From positions 21,033,669 to 21,097,668 of the forward strand of contig NC_068344.1 in NCBI RefSeq assembly GCF_014633365.1: a DNA stretch of 64,000 nt, read 5' to 3'. A program made the translations under genes and the position numbers. This document shows, one piece after another, positions 47,101 to 59,100 of the stretch. The stretch is from Diospyros lotus (lineage: Eukaryota > Streptophyta > Magnoliopsida > Ericales > Ebenaceae). The first letter of the stretch is position 1; each line of letters begins with the position of its first letter. A model generated the notes under the pieces. That model had not been told where the DNA came from. It saw nothing but the letters and a program-made list of their open reading frames with translations, and did no database searches.

Positions 47101-50100
47101 GCTTGAGGGGGGAGTGTTGGAATTGTTTATTGTAAAGTTTGTTGGATAATCAATCCCACAATCTATGGGATTGATTATCAATTATCCCACAATCTATGGG
47201 ATTGATTATAATCAATCTTAATTGTTGGGATTGATTGATTGATGTAAATTAGTAATTGATGTAAATTAGTAATTGATGTAATTAGGATTCCTTCTTTTTT
47301 TCTTAGGTATGGGGATTTGATTGATTTCTTTCTTCTATATATATTGTAATGAAGTGGAAAAGAAGAAATACCAAGTTTTCTCACAATTATTCAGATACAA
47401 TGCACTGCACTCAGCTCTATGATTGAGCTATCCTTACCGAGATTACAAAGACTAAGGCTTTTCTCTCTAGCAGTACACAATCACAAAATATAATGAAAAA
47501 AAAAAAAAAAAAACTAGAGAGATAAAAGACTCACTCTGACCCTCTATTTAGACATCATAGAGGTGGGAGTTACAAAGAAAAAATACCTAACTAATTGGTA
47601 GTTACCTTATTTGGTAGTTACCGTTACAAATGCCTAACTACTCCTAGAAATTGGTCTTCAGCAGCTTATTCTCTTATGTCCTTTATATTCTTCCGAGCCA
47701 TAAGACTAATCTTAGGAAAACTCTTAACAAATTCTCCACCATTTGCATAACATTAGTCTTCATCAAAATAGATACTTGCCCTCTTCAACACTTGTCTTGA
47801 TCTTCTGTTCAAGTATCCTGGACTATTTGAAGTAGCTCCAAACAGTGCTTCAGCTTTGCCATAGGGACTGCTTTTGTGAACATATCTGCAACATTCTCAT
47901 CACCTGGAACTTTGATCAGTTTTACCTCTTTTTTATCTAATATTTCCCTGATAAAATGGTGACGAACATCAATTTGCTTAGTCCTTTCATGGTGTGCTTG
48001 GTTCTTGGACAAATGTATGACACTTTGACTATCACACATCAAAGTGGCATCCACTAGTGTCCCAAGGAGTCACTAGCCAATCCTTTTAGCCATATAGCTT
48101 TCTTAATAGTCTCTGAAACTGCTATGTATTTTGCCTTAGTTGTTGATAAAGCCACCACATGTTGGAGGCTTGCTTTCCAATTGACTGTGGAAACATAATC
48201 AGTTGCATAATCAACATTTGAATACTCTATAATACTTGTTGTTTCTCCTATTTTAGCTCCACCATAAGATAAAACCATGCCACTAGATCCCTTTAGATAC
48301 CTAAATACCCATTTAACAACATTCTAGTGTGCCTTACTTGGATTTGCCATAAATCTACTCACAACACTCATTACATGGGCCAAATCAGGTCTTGTGCACA
48401 CCATACTGTATATTAGGCTGCCCACAACACTAGAGAAGGGTATGAGACTCATCTCCTTTGAACTTTCCTCATCCTTAGGTGATTTGATCTGAGGATAACT
48501 TTAAGTGTTGGGCAATGGCAGACTTACAACCTTTGCATCTACCATACCGAACTTCCTAATCAATTTCTCTAGGTAGGATTTCTGAGATAGGTACAACTTC
48601 CTTTATTGTTTATTTCTAGTGATTTCAATCTCTAGTATTTTCCTAGCTTCCCTTATCTCCATTCCAAACTCTAATTTTAATTTTAGCTTTAATTGCTGAA
48701 TTTCCTTATCAGATTGACTTGCTATTAGTATGTCATCCACATAGAGGAGTAGATAAACCAAAATACTAGGTGAAACATGTTTGAAATATACATAACAATC
48801 ATATGAACTTCTAGCATATCCTTGTTTTAGCATAACTGTATCAAACTTCCTATACAATTGTCTTGGGGATTGTTTAAGTCAGTAAAGAGATTTCCTAAGT
48901 AAACATACATGCTTCACCTTTCCTCTAGATTCAAAACCTTTAGGTTGTTCCATTAAGATCCTTTCTTCTAAGTCACCATGAAGAAATGCTATGGTTACAT
49001 CCATTTGGTCCAAATTTAGGTTTAGGTGTGCTATCATGGCAAGCTGCACTTGGATGGAGGTATGTCTCACAACCGGTGAGAATACCTCGTTGAAATCTAT
49101 ACCCGGGACTTGAGTGAACCCTTTAGCTACCAACCTAGCCTAATACTGACGTTTGGGATTACTTCCATCCCCCTTTTTTTAATCTTATATAGCCGTTTAC
49201 AGCCAACAATTTGCTGCCCTTGAGCCTATCAATCATCACCCAAGTCTAATTCTTTCTCGAGGACTCAATTTTGGACTTCATGGCATCTATCCACTTTTGG
49301 GATTCTTTTGATTTCACTGCTTCTTCGAATGACACTGGTTCTTCCCCTATAACCTCTAATGCACTTGTTAGTACATAAGAAACAAGGTTTGAAAATCCAT
49401 ATCTAAGTGGTGGTCTACAACTCCTTCTTTGCCTATCCCCAGCCACATTATACCTTTGGGTATCTGGCTAGTCACCTGCATTGGAGTCACCATCACTCTC
49501 CTCTTAACGAGCAGAATCCTATTCATGAGGAGTTTCTAAGTCATTTTCAGGAATTATACCTTGAACCTCAACATCTATTGACTTAGGTTCTAAGTCTGGA
49601 TTTTCATCTGCATTCCCCTTCATTGTAGACCCTTCATCAAATGTCACATCCCTAGTAATGATAGTTCTTGGCCCTTCAGTCTCTAGGTTCCATAGTTTGT
49701 AACCTTTTACACTGGTGGGAGAACCTATAAATAGACACTTCTTTGCCCTAGGTTCCAGCTTGCCTTGCTTCACATGAGCATAGGCTAAGCAACCAAATAC
49801 TTTAAGGTAATATGGGTTTGGTTTGTGACTTGTCCATTTTTCATAGGGTGTTTTAACTCTATAGTAGCATATGGGGATCTATTGATCACATGTATTGCAG
49901 TTGACACTGCTTCCCCCAAAAATGACTTGGGTAAATTTGCAGGGAATAGCATGCATCTCACTCACTCTTTCTAATAGAGTCCTATTCATCCTCTTAGCTA
50001 TACCATTTTGTTTTGGATTTCTAGGGGTAGTTAAATGTCTCAATCTCACTATCCCACTCTTATTACACATTTGAGCAAATTCCTTATTGCAGAATTCTAA

Positions 50101-53100
50101 GCCATTATCGGTCCTAATGGTTTTAATGGTTCTCCCCTTTTGGTTTTCTATCATAATCTTCCATGTCTTGAAGGCCTCAAATGTATGATCATTTGACTTT
50201 AAGACATATACCCATACCATTCTTGAATAATCATCAATGATAAAAAGGAAATATCTAGAGCCTCCAATCCATGAGTTAGGGTTTGAGATGGTCCCTAAAG
50301 ATCTGAGTGTATGTAATCTAATGGTGCCTTGGAGGAGTGAGTGAATAGCCTTTCTATTAAATTTGACTTTGGTAGCTTTGCCATAAATGCAGGACTCACA
50401 TTTATCGAGTCCTATGGCCTGACCTTGACCTAAGATGCCTTGATTTGCTAGCTCTTTTAGCCCTTGTTCACTAATGTGACATCCTTAGATGCCACAATCT
50501 AGCCTGCAAGTGAGTTTTGTTTCCTGCCACTATAACTTCCCCAGTTAAAATGGTGGCTTGCAGAATGTATATACCATTATGAAGCATGGCTCTCATGCAT
50601 ATCAGGGACCCTCTAGAAACTCTAAGACTTCATTATCACCCTTAAAGTTATATCCATTCCTATCCAGTTCACTAAGAGAAATTAAATTTCTCTTTGATTT
50701 TGGAACATGCTTAATTGCTGATAATGTTCTACATTAGCCGTCATGCATCTTAAGTCTTATATCACCTATCCCTAGCACCCTACATTCATGGTCATTTCCT
50801 AGCAGGACTTTTTCTCCATTGATTTCTTGATAGTTCAGGAACCAATGCCTCTTTGGTGTCATGTGGTATGAACAACCAGAATCCATTATCCATACCTCAT
50901 TTTTAGCCTTTTCTGAAACAGTAAGAGCATCAACACTATCATATCCGAACTCACATATACTAACTCCACCATAAGAATTACACCTATCTTGAAAATCCTT
51001 TTTCTTCTTGGGACAATTTTTCTTAATGTTACCCTTCTCATGACAATAATAGCATTTAATTGGTTTCTATCCAGATCTAGACCTAGATCTTGATCTAACC
51101 CTTCCCTTAGGGTCTCTTCTATCATTTCTGAATTTTACAATAAGGGCATCTCCTGGAGAGCTTTTCCCTTCTACCTTGTTCTGTAATTCTTTAGAATTAA
51201 GGGTCCCTATTACATCATCTAATTATAGGGTGTCTCTACCATGTTTTAGGATGTCTACGAAGGTCTCATATGATCTAGGTAAGGAATGAAGCAAGACTAG
51301 TGCCTTGTCTTCATCTTCATATTTTACCTCTATGTTTTCAAGATCTAGGCATAGTGTGTTAAACTCATCTATATGATCTTGAAGCTTTTGACCATCATTC
51401 ATTTTGAAAGTGAAAATTCTTGCCTTTTAAGTATAAGCGGTTGGACATAGACTTTGTCATGTACATGCTCTCCAACTTGAGCCAAATCTCCGCAACCATC
51501 TTCATTTTGGAAACCGCCCTCAATACCTTGTCGCCAATACTGAGGATCAACGCGTTGTAGGCCTTCTTTAGGATCTCATTCTTCTGTTCTTCCATATACG
51601 TCTTAGGCATCTTGGCTTCTCCCTCAAGTGCTTCCTCAAGGCCAAGATTGCCAGGGAAGGCACGCATCTTCATCTTCCAGAGGGGCAAAGTCATTTTTCC
51701 CATCAAACTTCTCAATGTTGTGTCTTGAGATGGATGAAGATGAAGCCATAGTTCTAAGCTGAGTGGGGTCTCTTTACCTTTAGTAAATTCTTGACGTACT
51801 TGAATGTGGAGAACAAGGCTATGATACCAGATTGTTAAACAAACTCACGTCACACACTCAGTGCCGGTCCTCAAGTTTTTAGGGCTCGGGGTAAAAGTAA
51901 AATTTAGGCCCTCATATATATATATATATTTAAATTTAGTGATGAATTCACTCTTTTTTTTTAATCAAGACCTAATATGTTCAAATTAACTAAAATTTTA
52001 ACATTCAAGTAGAGTTGACAATTTTGAACACGACACGGAGTTAAGCGGGTTAGGGTTGGGGTTAATCGGGTTCGGGTTAAAAGCGGGTCAACCCATTTAT
52101 GACACGATTATTTTCGTGTCTTAGGTAGGTCAACCCGTTTAACCCCTTTATACATGTAATGACCCGTTTAATTAAACGTGTTAACGGGTTGACTTGAACA
52201 TGTTAACACGATTATATACGAAATAACACGTTTAATTAAAAAGGTTAGTGGGTTGATCTGAACACGTTAACACGATTATACACCAAATAATACGTTTAAA
52301 ATTAAATAACACGTTTAACAGGTGACACAACACGACCCATTTAAATTAAACGGGTTAAACAGGTTAACATGTGACACGACACGACACGACACGTTTAATT
52401 AAACATGTTAAACAGGTCGTGTCGTGTTACACGTTTAATAAACGTGTCGTGTTCGGTTTTAAGGAATTTGACACGATTATTAAACGAGTTGTGTTTGGGT
52501 TAGCCTGATACATGTTATACGTGTGTCTCAACACGACACGATTATGACCCGCCAACCCGTATTGCCACCCTTACATTCAAGTCAAATAAATTGTATCGAT
52601 TTAAATTTTAATATATTAAAATTTAGAATAAAATGCTACTATATATAAACAAGATGAATACTTATAACAATTCAATACGTTCTTTTTCATGAAACAAAAT
52701 AAATTCTTTTTCATCCAATCAAATTTTTTTTTTCTCTATAAATTGAATATCTAAAGTAAAAATAAATTCTTTTATAATATAAAAATAAATTTTTAGTCTA
52801 AGTAGGCTTAAAGTCTGCCCAGCATTGCTGGGCGTTGAGGATTTTTTTTTTAAATATTAAATTAATTAATAATTATAATAATATAATATTTATTAAAAAC
52901 AATTTGGGCCCCCTGAATAATGGGCCCAGGGTCGGGCCTGCACACACTTGCACTCAACTCTCAAGAAAGACATTGAACACTTCACGGTAAAGACATAACA
53001 AAACTAAGAACAAAAAATAACACCACACACAAGGGACACTGGATTTATCCTGGTTTGTATCACCTTAGAACCAGTGAATCCTACGTCTAGACTGATTAGA

Positions 53101-56100
53101 GGGCTTATGGCTTTCACTATCTTGAAACAATAGGAACGATACAATGCATTGCACTCACAACTGTATGACCGAGTTATCCTCACCGAGATTACAAAGACTA
53201 AGGCTTTTCTCTCTAGTAGTACACAATCACAAGATACAATGAAAAAAAAATAAAATCGGAGAGATAAAAAACTCACCTTAACCCTCTAATTATAGATCAG
53301 ATCATAGAGGTGGAAGTTACAAGGAGAAAATACCTAACTAACCGGTAGTTACCTTATTTGGTAATTACCATTACAAACACGTAACTACTCCTAGAAACCG
53401 GTCTTCAACAACTTATTCTCTTATGTCCTTTATATTCTTTCGAGCCATAAGACTAATCTTAGGCAAACTCTAACATGAATAAGAGATACAGAAGCATACT
53501 ATAGAGATGCATCATCAATGAAGGTAATAAAGCTTTCCACCTCTTGCAAGAAGACCAATCATTTCACAAAGAATGTTATGAATCCAATCAAGTTTGCTAG
53601 AATATCTAGAAACAACTTTTGAATGTAGTTTTGGTTAGTGAGTATATTTACTACATGCAAGGCGTTTGACGTGGAACATCATACAAGTGACTATTTGGAC
53701 CAAATAGACAAGAAGAGGCCCAAACGATCGGCTCGTTGAGCCATTTTATGGTGGAGCTTCACAAGGGCTCGTTTCGGCCTATTTTGGGGCCCTTAAAGTC
53801 TTATGGTTTTCTATTTTAATTTGGATCGACTTTCTTTTGATTTCCTTTTCCTGATTTAATTAGGATTTCCTTTTTCCTGATTTAATTAGGGTTTAGGGTT
53901 TAGCCTATAAAGATTCTTATTTTGAGTTTATTGAGTAACTTGAATAATATCAAATTTTTTCTCCCAAATTGGTTTGTTCTTAGTTTCAACGAGAAACTAG
54001 TTGTTACGTTTCCATGCTACGTCAATTGGTATCAGAGCAGGCCAACTCGCCCAATCTGATGGTAGGTGGCAACAACATTGGCGGTGATCATGAAATTGAG
54101 GCCTCAAATCATGTGGATGCATTGAGGACCATGGAGAATAGGATGGATCTTTGATTCCAACGTCTAGAGTGGCGTTTCAAAGAGATGGCATATCGCCTAG
54201 ATGCCTTGGGGTTTGGTGCCAACAGATATCAGGATAAGGAGGCGCTACCTGCAAGAGATGATGTTGCTCGTTCACGCGGTGGTTGTTTCAGCGGACTTGG
54301 TCCTGCAAATCATCATAGGCAACCTATCTATGATGATGATACAGAAGAGGAATTGTTGGAGGAGCCTGTGAGGGATTATCATCGGAATGATCAATACAAT
54401 AGAGGTTACTGTAGAAATGTTTATGGTGATAGAAACGAGCTCAAATTAAAGGTAGGTATTCGTATTTTAGTTGTAACCTAAATATCGAAGAATTCCCAGA
54501 TTGGATTGCAGAGATTGATAGGTTCTTCAAATATATGGAAATACTTGAAGATAGGAGGGTGAAATTTGTGGCGTGTTGATTAAAAGGGGGAGCTTTTGCC
54601 TGGTGGAAGAGAGAGTAGAATAGAAGGGAAAGAGATGGGAAACCTCCAATTAGATCCTGGCCTCGAATGAAGCAACTGTTAGAGAGATTTTCTTCTTCTT
54701 GATTATGATCCGCTTTTGTCCCAACAGTACCAAAGGTGCCAACAGGGTTAGCAAACTGTTCATGAATATACCGCTGAATTTATGAGGCTGTCAGAGTGGA
54801 ATGATTTAAGAGAGTGAGGGACAAGTGGCTAGGTATGTGGAAGGTTTGAAAGCAGCCATCAAAGATCGTATAGGGGTACAAGTACAACAAACTCTAGCAG
54901 AGGCCAAGAATATGGCGTTGAAGGCAGAGTTGATGTTACAGGAAAAAGGGTGGACTGATTATTCACGTAAGTTGTCTGCTGATCAGCATAAAGCACTAGC
55001 AGGTAAAGGCAGTGCAACACAGTCCCAAGGGAACCAAGCTCATGTTGATTGATATGGGGAGGATAAGGTTACAAGTAGGCAGAAGGTCATAGAAGTGAAG
55101 GAGACACAAAAAGGGTTTAACCCCTATACCAGACCTACATCAGGGAAATGTTTTAGGTGTAATCAACCAGGACATCATTAAAATGAGTGTCCTCAAAGGG
55201 AGGCAGTCCACATGGTTGAGCATGGTGAAAATGACATTGATGCAGAGATATGCAATCCTGATGGAGAGGATATTAAATATGGAGATGAAAATGATGATAT
55301 TGCTTTGAGCTATGTTGTCCAACGAACAATGCTAGCACCTAAGAGTCTAAGACAGAAGATCCTAGCCAGCATCATCAATCGTTTCGAACAAGGTATATCA
55401 TAAAGGATCGGGTGTTTGATGTTATCATTGATAGTGGCAACGAGGAGAACATTATAGGGAGATGACTGTGGAGGGCTTTCGGCTACTGGTTAGAAGCATC
55501 CCACTTCTTATACTATTGAGTGGATTAAAGCAGCTGAGAAGGTCCACATGATAGAATGTTGTAAGGTGCCCTTTTCCATAGTCAAATATTGTGATATTGT
55601 GGATATGGATGCTTGTCATATGCTGTTGGATAGACCTTGGCAGTATAATGTGGATGCTCAGCATTCTGGGAGGAATAATGTGTATAGGCTTGAGAAGGAA
55701 AGAGTAAAATACACATTGCTATCACTTCATTCTAAAACTTCTAAAGTGGAGGGGCGAACCTTCCATACTATTGCCCATTTCGAGCAGGAGATGGAGGATG
55801 CAATCAGGCAATCCAAGGTGGTGCATGTAGCAATTGTGAAACAAGTTTTGTTGCATGGAACAGAGCAGGGAATAGTCGAGTATTCAGAACCAATTAAAGC
55901 ATGGTTGGAAGAGTTTAGAGAAGTGATACCAGATGACCTACCAGATGGGATACCACCGATGCAAGATATTCAACATCACATTGATCTGATTCCTAGTGCT
56001 AGTTTGCGAAACCTGCCCCACTACCGAATGAGTTCAAAAGAGAGTGAGATTTTGAAGGAGAAGGTGGAAGAGATGTTGAGAAAGGGCCAGATTCAAGAGA

Positions 56101-59100
56101 CCATGAGTCCTTGTGCAGTTCCAGCCTTGTTGACTCCGAAGAAAGATGGTAGTTAGTGATTAACAAGATAACAGTCGGGTACAAGTTCCCAATTCTGAGG
56201 CTGGATGACATGTTGGACAGATTACATGGTGCTAGATGGTTTTCAAAAATAGACCTGAGGAATGGATACCATCAGATTTGAATTAGACCAGGGGATGAAT
56301 GGAAAACAGCTTTCAAAATTAAAGAGGGATTGTATGTGTGGTTGGTGATGCCATTTGGGTTGACGATGCCATTCGGGTTGACTAATGCCCCAAGCACATT
56401 CATGAGATTGATGAATCATGAATCTTAGGCCTATTTCAAGCTTTTATCATATGTGTATTTTCTATGATTCATCTTTGTTATGCACTCTTATTCTTTGTTT
56501 GTGCACCTTGGTGTGATCCATTCATATGCAGAAATATAGATGCACGTGAGACTGTTAGAAAACTTGATATACATTGTTAAGCCCATTTCCTAACATCTTA
56601 AATTTTCTGGAAAGTAGTAATCACCTAATAGGAAGTATACTAGCTAAATCTTTAATATTTATCTATCAGGTTCATATTAAAAAGAGAAGAATATTTAATC
56701 TTATCTTTCTGGTTGTGTTGTCTCTCATGTTAATGTTTAATCTTGGCATATTGTGGAATAGTTGACTTATTTAAGACCTTTTATCAAATACCTTTATCAA
56801 GCTTCTCTGCTTGCTTTCTCAATATTAAAAAATGTTATACCATGAACTTGGTGGAACTATCATATAAATAGTTGACTGGATATAGAATGAAAGGTGCAAG
56901 GAAATTCTGTGATTCAACTGTCAGCTCCTCGAAGCGGACAATGGTTTCCGATCGCACAGTGAAATGAGAACACAACAAGAATTGCACAGAAAGAAAGAAA
57001 GAGAGAAAGAGAGAGATAGAGATAGAGATAGAGAGAGAGAGATGGAATCCAAGATTCTCTGATAATTTTCGTACATAACCGTAGGAAAGGATTCAGCATA
57101 TATATAGCTGGATCCTTATCCTTCAGTGGGCTGTAACCGCCCACATGCATGAGAATGTACATGCTGCTATTGCAGCAACTGATTTAGTACCACTCTCATA
57201 GCTAGCTAATATCAAATACTTCCTTTCTACCCCTAACTACCGATAATTGCACTGCTACCCCGTTGCAACAGTTTTATTACATGACAATACCCCCTTTCAT
57301 CAAAATTTTTTTGTCCTCAAGAAATACTAAGGAGGCTTGCAGCTCGGGGAAATTGATTAAGTAGATCTGGGAGATATTCCCAGGTATTGTTATTTGTGTG
57401 TATGCTCGACCAGTTGACCAGTACTTGAGGGATGGGGGCTCCATCCTTGTAGATCACCCTTTTATCCAGAATTGCTCTAGGTTCTTTTGGCTGCTCCACC
57501 TCCTGTATAAAATTAGGTAATGTAGGACTGACCTGTTGCTCGGCCACTGATTTCTTTAGGAGGGAAACATGAAATACTGGGTGGATGTTGGAATTTTCTG
57601 GAAGCTGCAGTTTGTAAGCCGCACTGCCCACCTTGGCAATTATTAAAAATGGTCCATAGTACTTGGGTTGCAGCTTTGAGATGGGTCCTGAGGATAGGGA
57701 CTTCAGATGCCTTGGGTGTAATTTCAAATAGACTCTTTCCCCTTCTTGGAACTGCCTGTCACTTCTCCTTCTATCCGCAAATTGTTTCATCCGGTTTCTT
57801 GAATTGGCCAGCTCGGTCTTTATCAGTTGTAGAGCCTGCTGCCTTTGCTGGAGGTAGGTATCTAGGGCTGCCACGGAGGATGTCTCTCCCACCCCCGGAA
57901 GTAGTGGTGGTTTGTAGCTGTATAGTGCTTCAAAAGGGGACCTTTTGATGGCACTATGGTGGCAAGAATTGTACCACCACAGCCACTTAAACCATGATTT
58001 TGGTTGCAGAAAACATAGACACCTCAAGTACATTTCTAGGCTTTGATTAACTCTCTCTGTTTGCCCATTAGATTCTGGATGATAGGCTGTTGACATGTTC
58101 AACTTGACTCCTAATAGTTGCATTAGCTCCTTCCAAAACAGGCTAGTAAAGATCTTATCCCTATCCGATATTATGGCCTTGGGAACCCCATGCAATGCTA
58201 CTATCTGATCCATGAAGATTTCAGCAATTTCCCTGGCAGTATATGAATGAGATAGCCCCACAAAGTGGCTGTACTTGGTAAATCTGTCGACTATTACCAT
58301 AATAGAGTCCCTACCTTCTGACCTTGGAAGTCCTTCAATGAAGTCCATGGAGATGCTCTCCCAAGGCCCTCCTGGAATATTCAATGGTTGTAATAGACCC
58401 GGATAGGCCACATTCTCTATTTTGCACCTCTTGCACTTGTCATACCCCATTACAAATTCCATAACTTCCTTCTTTAATCCCGGCCACTGAAAGAGTTGCC
58501 GTACCTTGTGATAAGTGTTGACAATACCCGAATGTCCTCCCATGGGTGAATTATGCAGGGCTGCAATTACTTTGTTTTTGAGTTGCATGTCATTTCCCAG
58601 AACCATTCTTCCTTGATACCTGATGATGCTGTTCGCCAATGTATACCCTACTCTAGCCGTGGGGTTGATCACCAACTGCTGTAGCAGTTCTTTAGTTGTC
58701 CCATCTGCTTCATAACTTGCACTCACTTCCTGGCACCAATCTGGCATCACCACAGTTACAGTCGCCACTTGACCTTCTTCAAAACACCTCGACAAGGCAT
58801 CAGCTGCCTTGTTTTCCTTCCCTTTTCTATATTGGATAGAATAGTCTAGCCCCATTAGTTTCGTCATCCCTTTTTGCTGCAAATGAGTATTTAACCGTTG
58901 TTGCAATAAAAATTTCAAAACTCTCATGGTCTGTCTTGATCACAAATGTGCCACCTTCCAAATAGTGGCGCCATTTGTCCACTGCCATTAACACAGCGAG
59001 CAATTCTTTTTCATATATACTTAATCCCAAATGCTTAGGTGCCAACGCTTGGCTCAAGAAGGCTAGGGGTCTGCCCTCTTGAACCAATACCACTCCTATT

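Larger units (their letters stand above)
41959..47393 (+). mobile_element. Copia LTR retrotransposon I2, 5435 bp, inside the O2 3' LTR
   Basis: LTRs 41959-42235 (277 bp) and 47115-47393 (279 bp) share GTAAAGTTTGTTGGATAATC and end ATTGTTCA/ATTATTCA. The duplication GATAC flanks them (41954-41958 and 47394-47398). The primer binding site TGGTATCATAGC starts at 42236 and a G-rich polypurine tract ends at 47114. The LTRs differ by roughly 8 % plus small duplications. Pol is interrupted by a TRIM at 44245-44579. Its Gag resembles that of I1. Confidence 0.92.
41739..53475 (-). mobile_element. Copia LTR retrotransposon O2 (Tork/TNT1-like), minus strand, both LTRs invaded
   Basis: The 3' LTR is 41739-47729 (holding I2) and the 5' LTR is 51833-53475 (holding a hAT element). 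Each is about 550-560 bp without its insert. Both begin TGTTAAGAGT or TGTTAGAGTT on the minus strand and end GTTTGTTTAACA. The 5-bp duplication TGAAT flanks the element (41734-41738 and 53476-53480). The primer binding site TGGTATCATAGC lies at 51829-51818 and the polypurine tract ATGGTGGAGAATT just above 47729. Coding order on the minus strand is Gag, protease, integrase, RT, RNase H. The coding regions resemble O1, with similar RDRQRR and polypurine sequences but different LTRs. Numerous stops make it inactive. Confidence 0.92.
41481..53690 (-). mobile_element. Copia E0 integrase remnant, interrupted by O2
   Basis: At 53690-53481 the minus strand encodes [24 protein letters not shown] and FITFIDDAS, the Copia integrase core with a catalytic Asp; a frameshift lies between the last two. 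The reading continues on the far side of O2, just left of 41739, as [13 protein letters not shown], the next expected integrase segment. O2 therefore landed in the integrase gene of an older minus-strand Copia element. Its RT/RNase H scrap is at 41040-41480. All frames are broken. Confidence 0.65.
53691..56420 (+). mobile_element. Ty3/Gypsy remnant G1, 5' LTR part to reverse transcriptase, 3' truncated
   Basis: An LTR-like segment ends CTACGTCA at 54024, followed by the primer binding site TTGGTATCAGAGC (54026-54038). A CCTATAAAGATTC TATA-like box lies near 53904. Gag, protease and the first part of RT follow, then the element stops within RT at about 56420 without a 3' LTR. It has many stops and frameshifts. 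Confidence 0.8.
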
